Shown: piece after piece, positions 47,739-57,355 of the stretch
Layout of the letters: each line of letters starts with the position of its first letter
Numbering within the stretch: the stretch's first letter is position 1
Source of the DNA: Streptomyces tricolor
GTDB taxonomy: Bacteria > Actinomycetota > Actinomycetes > Streptomycetales > Streptomycetaceae
DNA length: 57,355 nucleotides
Reading direction: 5' to 3'
Assembly: GCF_002155905.1 (NCBI RefSeq)
Contig: NZ_MUMF01000209.1
Coordinates: forward strand, 1-57,355
Program-made: the position numbers and the translations under genes
The notes under the pieces: model-generated
Database searches by the model: none
The model's input: the letters and a program-made list of their open reading frames with translations, nothing else
What the model was told of the DNA's origin: nothing

Positions 47739-47873
47739 CACCGGCGGCTCCCCGATCCCCCCATTGGCGTAAATACGGCTATTGCCCGGAAGGTGCGTGT
47801 CGCCCGTCAACTCCGCTGGCGTCTGGATAGGTTGCGGCAACCACGACACAGCTGAGAGTGAGTAGGGCTGCGG

Positions 47874-48617
47874 ATGGCCGTCGATCCGTTGATCGAACTG
47901 CGGAACGTCAACAAGTACTACGGGGAGCTGCACGTCCTGCGGGACATCGACCTGACCGTCGGCAAGGGGGAGGTGGTCGTGGTCATCGGCCCCTCCGGAT
48001 CGGGCAAGTCGACGCTGTGCCGGACGATCAACCGGCTGGAGACCATCGAGTCCGGCACTATCACCCTCGACGGGCAGCCGCTGCCCGCGGAGGGCAAGGC
48101 GCTCGCCCGGCTCCGGGCCGAGGTCGGCATGGTCTTCCAGTCCTTCAACCTCTTCGCCCACCGGACGGTCCTGCAGAACGTCTCGCTCGCCCAGGTCAAG
48201 GTCCGCAAGCGGAAACGGGACGACGCCGACCGCCGCTCCCGCGAACTCCTCGACCGCGTGGGCCTGCTCGACCAGGCCGACAAGTACCCGGCCCAGCTCT
48301 CCGGCGGCCAGCAGCAGCGCGTCGCCATCGCCCGCGCGCTGGCCATGGAACCCAAGGCGATGCTCTTCGACGAACCCACCTCCGCCCTCGACCCCGAGAT
48401 GATCAACGAGGTGCTCGAGGTGATGCGGCAGCTCGCCCGGGACGGCATGACCATGGTCGTCGTCACCCACGAGATGGGCTTCGCCCGCGCCTCCGCCAAC
48501 CGTGTCGTCTTCATGGCCGACGGCCGGATCGTCGAGGACCGCAGCCCGGACGAGTTCTTCACCGCCCCGAGCAGCGACCGCGCCAAGGACTTCCTCTCCA
48601 AGATCCTCAAGCACTGA
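47874..48617 (+). CDS. Polar amino-acid ABC transporter, ATP-binding protein
   Basis: 247 residues from ATG 47874. Walker A GPSGSGKSTLC, Q-loop VFQSFNLFAHRTVL, signature LSGGQQQRVAIARAL, Walker B AMLFDEPTSALDPE and switch VTHEMGFA. The sequence is that of the GluA/GlnQ group importing glutamate, glutamine or basic amino acids. First of four genes that together encode a complete importer (ATPase, binding protein, two permeases). Confidence 0.95.
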   Translation: MAVDPLIELRNVNKYYGELHVLRDIDLTVGKGEVVVVIGPSGSGKSTLCRTINRLETIESGTITLDGQPLPAEGKALARLRAEVGMVFQSFNLFAHRTVLQNVSLAQVKVRKRKRDDADRRSRELLDRVGLLDQADKYPAQLSGGQQQRVAIARALAMEPKAMLFDEPTSALDPEMINEVLEVMRQLARDGMTMVVVTHEMGFARASANRVVFMADGRIVEDRSPDEFFTAPSSDRAKDFLSKILKH

Positions 48618-48634
48618 CCGGGGGAGTGCGACCC

Positions 48635-49558
48635 GTGTTCCGTACCACCCGCGCGCCCCGCGCCCTGTGCGCCGTCCTCGCCGGACTGCTGGCCGGCCTC
48701 GCCGCCGCCTGCGGCAAGGAGGGCAGCCCGCCCAGCAAGGGCCCGGCGGCCGAGAGACTCCCGCACTACCAGGTGGCCGAGGGCTTCCGGCTGCCCGCCT
48801 CCCGGACCTGGACCCGGGCGAAGAAACGCGGCCACTTCGTCGTCGGCGTCAAGGAGGACCAGCCCTACCTCGGCGAGAAGGACCCGGCCACCGGCACCTA
48901 CTCCGGCTTCGACATCGAGATCGCCAAGATGATGTCCGCCTCCCTCGGCCTCCCGCCGAAGACGATCCGCTTCCGCACCATCGCCTCCGCCAACCGCGAG
49001 ACCGCCCTGCAGAACGGCCAGATCGACTACTACGTCGGCACCTACACCATCAACGCGAACCGCAAGAAGCTCGTCGGCTTCGCCGGCCCCTACTACCTGG
49101 CCGGCCAGTCCCTCCTCGTACGCACCGACGAGCACGACATCCACGGCCCCCAGGACCTCCCCGGCAAACGCGTCTGCTCCGCGGCCGGTTCCACGCCGTA
49201 CCAGCGCATCAAGGCCGACTACCCGAAGGCGGTCCTGGTCGCCTACGACACCTACTCGGTCTGCGTCGACAACCTCCTCACCTACCAGGTCGAGGCGGTC
49301 ACCACCGACGACGCCATCCTGATCGGCTACGCGGCCAAGGCCCCCGGCGAACTGAAGGTCGTCGGCAAGCCCTTCTCCGAGGAGCCCTACGGCATCGGCG
49401 TCCCGCACGGCGACAACGCCCTGCGCTTCGCGCTCGACGACGCGCTGGCGGCCCGCGAGAAGAACGGCGACTGGAAGAAGGCGTACGACGCCACGCTCGG
49501 CCTGTCCGGTGTGCCCGCACCCCAGCCGCCCGCCATCGACCGCTACCCGGCGAGCTGA
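48635..49558 (+). CDS. Amino-acid ABC transporter substrate-binding lipoprotein
   Basis: 307 residues from GTG 48635 (GGGGGAG upstream). Signal sequence with lipobox LAAAC, so it is lipid-anchored outside the membrane. Periplasmic-binding-protein type 2 domain: GHFVVGVKEDQPYLG, SGFDIEIAKMMSASLG, RETALQNGQIDYYVGTYTI, LPGKRVCSAAGSTPYQRI, and KPFSEEPYGIGVPHGD. GluB-like; probable ligand glutamate or a related amino acid. Confidence 0.93.
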   Translation: MFRTTRAPRALCAVLAGLLAGLAAACGKEGSPPSKGPAAERLPHYQVAEGFRLPASRTWTRAKKRGHFVVGVKEDQPYLGEKDPATGTYSGFDIEIAKMMSASLGLPPKTIRFRTIASANRETALQNGQIDYYVGTYTINANRKKLVGFAGPYYLAGQSLLVRTDEHDIHGPQDLPGKRVCSAAGSTPYQRIKADYPKAVLVAYDTYSVCVDNLLTYQVEAVTTDDAILIGYAAKAPGELKVVGKPFSEEPYGIGVPHGDNALRFALDDALAAREKNGDWKKAYDATLGLSGVPAPQPPAIDRYPAS

Positions 49559-49569
49559 CCGAGGACGGC

Positions 49570-50214
49570 ATGAACGTACTGACAGACAACTTCTCGACCT
49601 ACGGCGCCGGTTTCCTCGGCACCCTCGAACTGACCGTCTACGCCTCCCTCCTGGCCCTCGCCCTGGGCTTCCTGATGGCCTCCTTCCGGGTGGCGCCCGT
49701 CGGCTCGCTGCGGGTGTTCGGCACAGCCTGGGTCACCGTGCTGCGCAACACCCCGCTCACCCTGCTCTTCTTCGCGGTGCTGCTCGGCCTGCCCCGGTTC
49801 GGACTGGTGCTGCCCTTCCAGGTGTTCGCGGTCCTCGCCCTCGGCTGCTACACCTCGGCGTTCGTCTGCGAGGCGCTGCGCTCCGGCATCAACACCGTGC
49901 CCAAGGGGCAGGGGGAGGCGGCCCGCAGCCTCGGGATGTCCTTCGGGCAGACCCTGTCGCTGGTGGTGCTGCCGCAGGCGTTCCGGTCCGTGATCCCGCC
50001 CGTCGGCTCCACCCTCATCGCGCTCGCCAAGAACTCGGCCATCGCGGGCGCGTTCAGCGTGACCGAACTCCTCGGCACGTACAAGACGCTCAACGAACTC
50101 GGCTACAACATCATCTGGACGTTCGTCTGGATCGCCGCCGGCTATCTGGTCATCACGCTCGCCATCAGCGCCCTGTTCCACGCGCTGGAACGGACCTGGG
50201 GGGTGCCCCGATGA
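49570..50214 (+). CDS. Amino-acid ABC transporter permease 1
   Basis: 214 residues from ATG 49570. Several helices and the His/Glu/Gln-type permease fold; loop RSGINTVPKGQGEAARSLGM contains the EAA motif contacting the ATPase. Four-base ATGA overlap with the next permease. GluC-like. Confidence 0.93.
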   Translation: MNVLTDNFSTYGAGFLGTLELTVYASLLALALGFLMASFRVAPVGSLRVFGTAWVTVLRNTPLTLLFFAVLLGLPRFGLVLPFQVFAVLALGCYTSAFVCEALRSGINTVPKGQGEAARSLGMSFGQTLSLVVLPQAFRSVIPPVGSTLIALAKNSAIAGAFSVTELLGTYKTLNELGYNIIWTFVWIAAGYLVITLAISALFHALERTWGVPR

Positions 50215-51089
50215 CCGAGGCCACCGCGCTCTACGACCTCCCGGGCCCGCGCACCCGCCGGCGGCACGCCCTCTACGGCGCCCTGTCCACCGTCGTCATC
50301 CTCGCGCTGCTCGCCTGGATCCTGTACCTGCTGTTCGACACCGGCCAGTTCACCTCCACCAAGTGGATGCCGTTCGCCTACCAGGGCATTCAGGAACTGC
50401 TGCTGCGCGGTCTCGGCAACACCCTGAAGGCCTTCGCCATCGCGGCCGTCCTCTCGCTCGCGCTCGGCGGGCTGCTGGCCACCGGCCGGCTGTCGGACCA
50501 CCGGCCGGTGCGCTGGCTCGCCACGCTCGTCGTGGAGTTCTTCCGCGCGATGCCCGTCCTGGTGATGATCTTCTTCATCTTCGTGGCGCTGCGGGTGCAG
50601 CCGCTGCCCGCGCTGGTCGCCGGACTCACCCTCTACAACGGCTCGGTGCTCGCCGAGGTCTTCCGCTCGGGCGTGAACGCCGTCGAACGCGGCCAGCGGG
50701 AGGCCGCGTTCGCGCTCGGCATGCGCAAGACGCAGGTCATGGCGCACGTCCTCGTCCCGCAGGCGGTGCGCGCCATGCTGCCCGCCATCATCAGCCAGCT
50801 GGTGGTCGCCCTGAAGGACACCTCCCTCGGCTTTCTCATCACCTACGAGGAGTTCCTCCATGCCGGGAAACTCATCGCCTCCGATCTCGACTACGATTTG
50901 CCGTTCATCCCTGTGGTGATGGTGATCTCGCCGATCTACATCGGGATGTGCATGCTGCTCTCGTGGTTCGCCGACTGGGTGTCCCGGCGTGAGCGGCGCA
51001 GCCCCAAGACCAAGGGGGTGGCGGTCGCCACACCCGGGCCGGGGGCGCTGCTGCCGGGTGGGGTGCCCCCCACGGCCCCGAGACCGTAA
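50211..51089 (+). CDS. Amino-acid ABC transporter permease 2
   Basis: 292 residues from ATG 50211, overlapping the previous stop. Longer N-terminal cytosolic part, several transmembrane helices, EAA loop FRSGVNAVERGQREAAFALG, and a C-terminal Pro/Gly-rich tail. GluD-like heteromeric partner of permease 1. Last gene of the operon; converges on the CocE gene. Confidence 0.93.
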   Translation: MTEATALYDLPGPRTRRRHALYGALSTVVILALLAWILYLLFDTGQFTSTKWMPFAYQGIQELLLRGLGNTLKAFAIAAVLSLALGGLLATGRLSDHRPVRWLATLVVEFFRAMPVLVMIFFIFVALRVQPLPALVAGLTLYNGSVLAEVFRSGVNAVERGQREAAFALGMRKTQVMAHVLVPQAVRAMLPAIISQLVVALKDTSLGFLITYEEFLHAGKLIASDLDYDLPFIPVVMVISPIYIGMCMLLSWFADWVSRRERRSPKTKGVAVATPGPGALLPGGVPPTAPRP

Positions 51090-51138
51090 GGGGGGCGGCA
51101 GTTCACGCGGGCCCTGCTCGTCCGGCGGCAGCCGGAGA

Positions 51139-52704
51139 TCACTGCTCGCCGAGCGGGACGGACACGTACGACGGGTCGTCCGCGGGCGAGGAGAAGGTCA
51201 GCTGCGCGCCGGACGGGTTGTGCTCGGCGTAGAGCGGGTCGACCGTGTCGACCACCAGCGCGAGGCGGTGCCCGGCGGGGACGTCGTAGGCCGTGGAGAA
51301 CAGCTCCAGGTTGACGGCGAACGGTGCGCCGGGCGTCCGCCCGTGCCAGGTGTAGGGCGCGTGGGTGACCAGCTTGCCGAAGCCGAGCGGGCCCACGTCG
51401 TACAGGTGGGCGACGAGCGTGCCGCTCTCCGCGGTCGGGGTGAGCGTGGTGTGCAGGGTGGTGGTGCCGCGCACCCGCTGCGCGCTGCCGTACCGCTCCG
51501 ACTGCCACACGGCCGCCCAGCGGCGCGGCAGCAGCGGCAGCGACGCGACGGGCGGGAGCTGGGCGACCTGGTCCAGGATGCTGGAGAGGAACACGATCCC
51601 GCCGTCCGCGCCGGAGTCGACGTTCGCGCGGATGGTGGTGGAGCCCGCCAGTGCGATCTTCTTCCGGGTCGCGGTGACCGACTTCCAGTCCGGGTAGCCC
51701 TCGTATCCCCCCGCGTTACGGGACTTCAGCCGGACCGGCTGCTCGCGCTCGACGCCGTTGTCGGCGCCCCTCAGGTAGTGGTCGAACCAGCGCCGGGTGT
51801 CCGTCCACACGTCGTTGGGCAGCCCGAACAGGCCGGTCAGCTCGGGGGTCGCGTGGTCGCCCGGGCGCAGCTGGAGCCGCTTGGGGACGGTCAGCTTCTC
51901 GTAGAAGGAGGCGTACTGGTTCACCGGGAAGACCGTGTCGCCCCAGGCGTTGGCCAGCATGACGGCGGCGCCGTTCTTGTTCAGCTGGTCGACATAGGTC
52001 GTGGCGGAACGTTTCCGCCCCCAGTCGATCATCTCCTGTTCCTTCGTCAGGTTCGAGGAGTACAGGTTGTCGAAGATCTGTCGCAGTTCGGGGCTCTCGC
52101 GGCCGGTGAGGGTGGCCGCGCCGTCCAGCACGGCCGCCGCCTGGAGGTGCTGGGTGCGGCCCGAGTAGATCGAGTCGATCAGGTCGGCCCAGCCGCTGAG
52201 CGCGGCCACGGCCTTGACCCGCTTGTCGTGCGCCGCGGTGAGCAGGCTGATCCCGGCGCCGTAGGACACCCCCGCCATGCCGATGTGCTCCGGGTCGGCG
52301 GGGGTGTGGGCGAGCGCCCAGTCGATGACCCGGGAGGCGTCGGCTATGTCGGGCGGGCCGGCCACTTCTATCCGGCCGCCGGACTGCCAGAAGCCGCGCA
52401 CGTTGTAGGTGAGCACCACATAGCCGGCGTCGGCCAGCCGCTGGGCCTGGGCCAGGTACTCCACCTGGGGCAGGCCCCAACTCGTGGGCAGCACGATGAG
52501 CGGGTAGGCGCGCTTGCCGTCGGCGCCCTGGGGCGTGAGGACGTTGGCCTTCAGCACGGTGCCGCCGTCGCCGGCGATGTCGACGAACCGGACGGCCGGG
52601 GCCGCCTGGGCGGCCGGTGCCACGCCGACGACGGTGCCCGCGAGCAGCGCCGCCGACACGGCCGCGGCGGCGGAGGTGCGCAGCGCGGTGCGACCTTGTC
52701 CCAT
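51139..52704 (-). CDS. Secreted CocE/NonD-family hydrolase (X-Pro dipeptidyl-peptidase-like)
   Basis: 521 residues from ATG 52704. A Sec signal peptide (ending PAAQA) precedes an alpha/beta-hydrolase with nucleophile Ser in HIGMAGVSYGAGISLLTAA, Asp in LANAWGDTVFPVNQY and His in LRPGDHATPEL. A helical cap carries RESPELRQIF, and a C-terminal beta-jelly-roll (GTLVAHLYDVGPLGFGKLV) is typical of the CocE/PepX family. Extracellular peptidase or esterase. Its promoter region carries repeated 15-mers. Confidence 0.9.
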   Translation of the reverse strand: MGQGRTALRTSAAAAVSAALLAGTVVGVAPAAQAAPAVRFVDIAGDGGTVLKANVLTPQGADGKRAYPLIVLPTSWGLPQVEYLAQAQRLADAGYVVLTYNVRGFWQSGGRIEVAGPPDIADASRVIDWALAHTPADPEHIGMAGVSYGAGISLLTAAHDKRVKAVAALSGWADLIDSIYSGRTQHLQAAAVLDGAATLTGRESPELRQIFDNLYSSNLTKEQEMIDWGRKRSATTYVDQLNKNGAAVMLANAWGDTVFPVNQYASFYEKLTVPKRLQLRPGDHATPELTGLFGLPNDVWTDTRRWFDHYLRGADNGVEREQPVRLKSRNAGGYEGYPDWKSVTATRKKIALAGSTTIRANVDSGADGGIVFLSSILDQVAQLPPVASLPLLPRRWAAVWQSERYGSAQRVRGTTTLHTTLTPTAESGTLVAHLYDVGPLGFGKLVTHAPYTWHGRTPGAPFAVNLELFSTAYDVPAGHRLALVVDTVDPLYAEHNPSGAQLTFSSPADDPSYVSVPLGEQ

Positions 52705-52733
52705 GGGGTCACTCCTTCATTCGTGTATACAAA

Positions 52734-52782
52734 GTGACCCGACGGTAACCGCGCGCTCTTACCTCAAGTAACCCGTCGGTAA
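52734..52782 (-). promoter_or_regulatory. Repeated 15-mer operator sites upstream of the CocE gene
   Basis: GTGACCCGACGGTAA (52734-52748) and GTAACCCGTCGGTAA (52768-52782) match at 13 of 15 positions and lie 34 bp apart, about three helical turns; a weaker third copy (TACGGGTAA) follows near 52788. They sit 30-80 bases upstream of the CocE start and look like binding sites for a regulator. Confidence 0.5.
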
Positions 52783-52811
52783 GTTACGTACGGGTAAAGA
52801 TTGTTGAAGTG

Positions 52812-53555
52812 TCACTCGGTGGTGACGGCGGGCTCCGGCAGCGGCGTCCGCGCCTCCCGCGTCACGTCCGCCACCAGCTCCACCACGTCCGGGCCGTACG
52901 CCTGCGAGTTGACCACCTTCAGCAGCAGGACGAAGGAGCCGCCGCCGTACTTCCGGGCCAACCGCTCGTGGTGGCGGGCGAGGTAGCGGGTGGCGGCCTG
53001 GTTGGTGATGGCGCGCTGGCCGCAGAAGAGGAACACCGGGCGGACGTCCTCCCGCCCGTCGGCGGTGAGCCGGGCGAGCAGCATGTACTCGCTCCGGCCG
53101 CGCTCCATGCGGTACTCCTCCGCGCCGATCCGCAGGGCGCCCAGCTCCGGACCGCTCTCGGCCTCCACGTTCATCCGCACGCCCGGCAGCAGCGAGGAGA
53201 GGTGGGCCGCCATCCGGAGATTGGAGTAGGGGCCGCCGACGCAGAACTCCGTCCGCTCGCCGAAGCCCTGCTGGGTGGCGTCGTGCGCCACGATCTGTAC
53301 GCGCGCGTTGCAGTCCTTGATCAGCGCGGCGAGTTCCAGCAGCGCGAACATGTCGTACCGCATCACCGTCAGCTCCGGCCCGCCCGCCTTGCGGTTGACG
53401 ACCAGCAGCGACTCCGAGTGGTCCGGCAGCCCGAAGAAGGCCTGCCTGCGCCGCAGTCCGCGCCGCCACAGATACGTACGGGCGACCCAGCCGAGCGCGG
53501 CGGAGATGCCGGCGGCTATCACCCCCAGGACGATGTTGCGCAGGTCGTCGTTCAT
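52812..53555 (-). CDS. Membrane-anchored protein of unknown function
   Basis: 247 residues from ATG 53555. One N-terminal helix (IVLGVIAAGISAALGWVA) then a stop-transfer Arg cluster (LWRRGLRRRQAFF), leaving a cytosolic domain of ~210 residues: ESLLVVNRKAGGPELTVMRY, CVGGPYSNLRMAAHLSSLLP and VFLFCGQRAITNQAATRYL. This conserved actinobacterial protein recurs in streptomycetes, but I know no function. Divergent from ggt. Confidence 0.7.
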   Translation of the reverse strand: MNDDLRNIVLGVIAAGISAALGWVARTYLWRRGLRRRQAFFGLPDHSESLLVVNRKAGGPELTVMRYDMFALLELAALIKDCNARVQIVAHDATQQGFGERTEFCVGGPYSNLRMAAHLSSLLPGVRMNVEAESGPELGALRIGAEEYRMERGRSEYMLLARLTADGREDVRPVFLFCGQRAITNQAATRYLARHHERLARKYGGGSFVLLLKVVNSQAYGPDVVELVADVTREARTPLPEPAVTTE

Positions 53556-53662
53556 GGCCGCGCATGCTAGCGGGCCCGGGCGACGGCCACCGTGCCGCGG
53601 CGTACTGTCGGAGTACCGGCAATCCGGTTACGCTGCGCGGACTGTTCCGACGGGAGGTTCGG

Positions 53663-55459
53663 ATGGGTGGTACGCGGAAGCTGGCTGTCCTGGCGGTCTC
53701 GGCCGTCGTGGTGTCGGTGGGGGCGGCGGCGCCACCCACCGCGACAACGAAGGCGACGGCGGGGAAGGTTCCCGTGGCCGTCGGCTACGGCGGCGCCGTC
53801 GCCAGCGTCGACGCGGACGCCTCCGCCGCCGGTATCGAGGTACTGAAGAACGGCGGCAACGCGGTGGACGCGGCCGTCGCCACCGCCGCCGCACTCGGCG
53901 TCACCGAGCCCTACTCCTCCGGCATCGGCGGAGGCGGCTACTTCGTCTACTACGACGCCAGGGCCCGTACGGTGCACACCATCGACGGGCGCGAGACCGC
54001 ACCGCTCAGCGCCGACGCCGACCTGTTCACGGAGAACGGCAAGCCGCTGCCCTTCGCCGACGCCGTCACCAGCGGACTGAGCGTCGGTACCCCGGGCACC
54101 CCCGCCACCTGGCAGAAGGCGCTGGACGAGTGGGGCAGCAAAGGGCTCCGCACGCTGCTGAGGCCCGCCGAGCGGCTCGCCCGCGACGGCTTCACGGTGG
54201 ACGAGACCTTCCGCGCGCAGACCGCGGCCAACGAGACCCGGTTCCGCTACTTCCCCGACACGGTGAAGCTGTTCCTGCCGGGCGGCAAGCTGCCCGTCGT
54301 CGGCTCCACCCTGAAGAACCCGGAACTCGCCCGCACCTACGCCGAGCTGGGCCGCAAGGGCGTCGGCGCGCTCTACCGCGGGGACATCGCCGACGACATC
54401 GTCGAGACGGTCGAACACCCGCCCGTGGACCCCGCCTCCGGCTGGAAGGCCCGCCCCGGCAAGCTGGCCGAGAAGGACCTCGCCGGCTACCGCGTCGAAC
54501 TTCAGGCGCCCACCAGGACGTCGTACCGCGGCCTGAACGTGTACTCCATCGCGCCCTCCTCCTCCGGCGGCACCACCGTCGGCGAGGCGCTCAACATCCT
54601 GGAGAACACGAACCTGTCGAAGGCGAGCGAGGTGCGCTACCTGCACCGCTACATCGAGGCCAGCCGGATCGCCTTCGCCGACCGCGGGCGCTGGGTCGGC
54701 GACCCCGCCTTCGAGTCCGTACCGACGCGGCAGCTGCTGTCCCAGCGGTTCGCCGACTCACGGGCCTGCCTGATCAAGGACGACGCGGTGCTCGGCAGCC
54801 CGCTCGCCCCGGGCGACCCGCGTCACCCGGTGCCCTGCGGCCGGGGCGGCAAGGCGGCACCGACGACGTACGAGGGCGAGAACACCACCCACCTGACCGT
54901 GGCCGACAAGTGGGGCAACGTCGTCGCCTACACGCTCACCATCGAGCAGACCGGCGGCAGCGGCATCACCGTCCCTGGCCGGGGCTTCCTGCTCAACAAC
55001 GAGCTGACCGACTTCTCCTTCGCCCCGGCGAACCCGGCCGTGCACGACCCGAACCTGCCCGGCCCGGGCAAGCGCCCGCGCTCCTCGATCTCCCCGACCA
55101 TCGTCCTCGACCGGCACGGCAAGCCCGTGGTGGCGCTCGGCTCGCCCGGCGGCGCGACCATCGTCACCACCGTGCTGCAGACGCTCACCGGATTCCTGGA
55201 CCGGCACCTGCCGCTGGTCGACGCGATCGCCGCACCCCGCGCCAGCCAGCGCAACGCCGCCCAGACCGAGCTGGAGCCCGCGCTGTACGACGGCGACCTG
55301 AGGAAGCGGCTGGAGGCCATCGGGCACCGCTTCAAGCTGAACCCGGAGATCGGCGCGGCGACCGGGGTGCAGCGGCTGCCCGGCGGGAAATGGCTGGCCG
55401 CCGCCGAGAAGGTACGACGCGGCGGCGGCTCGGCGATGGTGGTGAACCCGGCGCCGTAG
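53663..55459 (+). CDS. ggt: Gamma-glutamyltranspeptidase
   Basis: 598 residues from ATG 53663 with GGGAGG upstream. Signal sequence (VLAVSAVVVSVGAAA), large-subunit motifs VDAAVATAAALGVTEPYSSG, IDGRETAP and SSSGGTTVGEALN, then the Ntn nucleophile Thr in GENTTHLTVADKWGNVVAYT, oxyanion/binding PRSSISPTI and GSPGGATIVTT. The precursor self-cleaves before that Thr. Extracellular hydrolysis or transfer of gamma-glutamyl groups from glutathione-like compounds. Confidence 0.95.
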   Translation: MGGTRKLAVLAVSAVVVSVGAAAPPTATTKATAGKVPVAVGYGGAVASVDADASAAGIEVLKNGGNAVDAAVATAAALGVTEPYSSGIGGGGYFVYYDARARTVHTIDGRETAPLSADADLFTENGKPLPFADAVTSGLSVGTPGTPATWQKALDEWGSKGLRTLLRPAERLARDGFTVDETFRAQTAANETRFRYFPDTVKLFLPGGKLPVVGSTLKNPELARTYAELGRKGVGALYRGDIADDIVETVEHPPVDPASGWKARPGKLAEKDLAGYRVELQAPTRTSYRGLNVYSIAPSSSGGTTVGEALNILENTNLSKASEVRYLHRYIEASRIAFADRGRWVGDPAFESVPTRQLLSQRFADSRACLIKDDAVLGSPLAPGDPRHPVPCGRGGKAAPTTYEGENTTHLTVADKWGNVVAYTLTIEQTGGSGITVPGRGFLLNNELTDFSFAPANPAVHDPNLPGPGKRPRSSISPTIVLDRHGKPVVALGSPGGATIVTTVLQTLTGFLDRHLPLVDAIAAPRASQRNAAQTELEPALYDGDLRKRLEAIGHRFKLNPEIGAATGVQRLPGGKWLAAAEKVRRGGGSAMVVNPAP

Positions 55460-55462
55460 CCC

Positions 55463-57355
<1,893 letters not shown>

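Overview
This 57 kb window is high-GC actinobacterial DNA, almost certainly from a Streptomyces species. Evidence: strong G/C bias at third codon positions, frequent GTG and TTG starts, AGGAG-type ribosome binding sites, a mycobacterial-SigE-like ECF sigma factor, a glutamate-type ABC operon, actinobacterial ICE genes and TPR-type regulators. No rRNA, tRNA or CRISPR array was seen.

The layout has four zones. (1) 1-22.2 kb is accessory DNA dominated by metal, redox and stress genes. It opens with a degenerate histidine-phosphatase-like gene and a stand-alone cyclodipeptide synthase. Next come a MerR-copZ-copA copper cassette, Met-rich and Asp-rich exported small proteins, an ApbE flavin transferase with a ferric-reductase/ferredoxin-reductase fusion, a SigE-like sigma factor, and a second MerR cassette with a metallothionein-like peptide and an MFS pump. 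Further on are DUF427, a Crp/Fnr operon, an SMR pump, a SafE-cupredoxin fusion with a CopZ-like partner and CcdA, a BlaI/M56 protease pair and a secreted DUF1906 protein. Broken genes (histidine kinase, flippase, IS3) mark rearrangements.

(2) 22.2-27.6 kb is a junction of mobile fragments. It has a 5'-truncated Rhs gene with a C-terminal toxin and its immunity gene, fused to remnants of an actinomycete ICE. An IS110-family element splits one ICE gene; its 174-nt upstream leader is a good candidate for a bridge RNA.

(3) 27.7-37.2 kb holds the most unusual locus. A four-gene operon encodes a D-Ala-D-Ala-ligase-like ATP-grasp enzyme, a fold-type II PLP enzyme, a C39-like cysteine peptidase and a MurF-like ligase. 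It converges on a MurC-like ligase and is flanked by an ATP-binding protein, an unknown protein, a TPR regulator and an SDR-type epimerase. MurA, MurB, MurD, MurE, MurG and MraY are absent, so this looks like repurposed peptidoglycan chemistry: specialised peptide synthesis, cell-wall stem-peptide remodelling or self-protection. This is the best candidate here for an undescribed system.

(4) 37.2-44.5 kb is a gene graveyard: a truncated aminoglycoside-phosphotransferase-like gene, a frameshifted IS5 element, an intact MFS pump, YcaO and TPR-regulator fragments, and a diverged ~0.7 kb sequence present twice. It ends in a tyrosine integrase and a dead HNH gene. From 44.5 kb to the end the DNA looks like ordinary chromosome: PcaD-PcaC fusion, MBL protein, exonuclease III, DUF6278, amino-acid ABC operon, CocE-type hydrolase, gamma-glutamyltranspeptidase and a Clp ATPase cut by the window edge. 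The integrase therefore probably marks the right border of a large integrated island.
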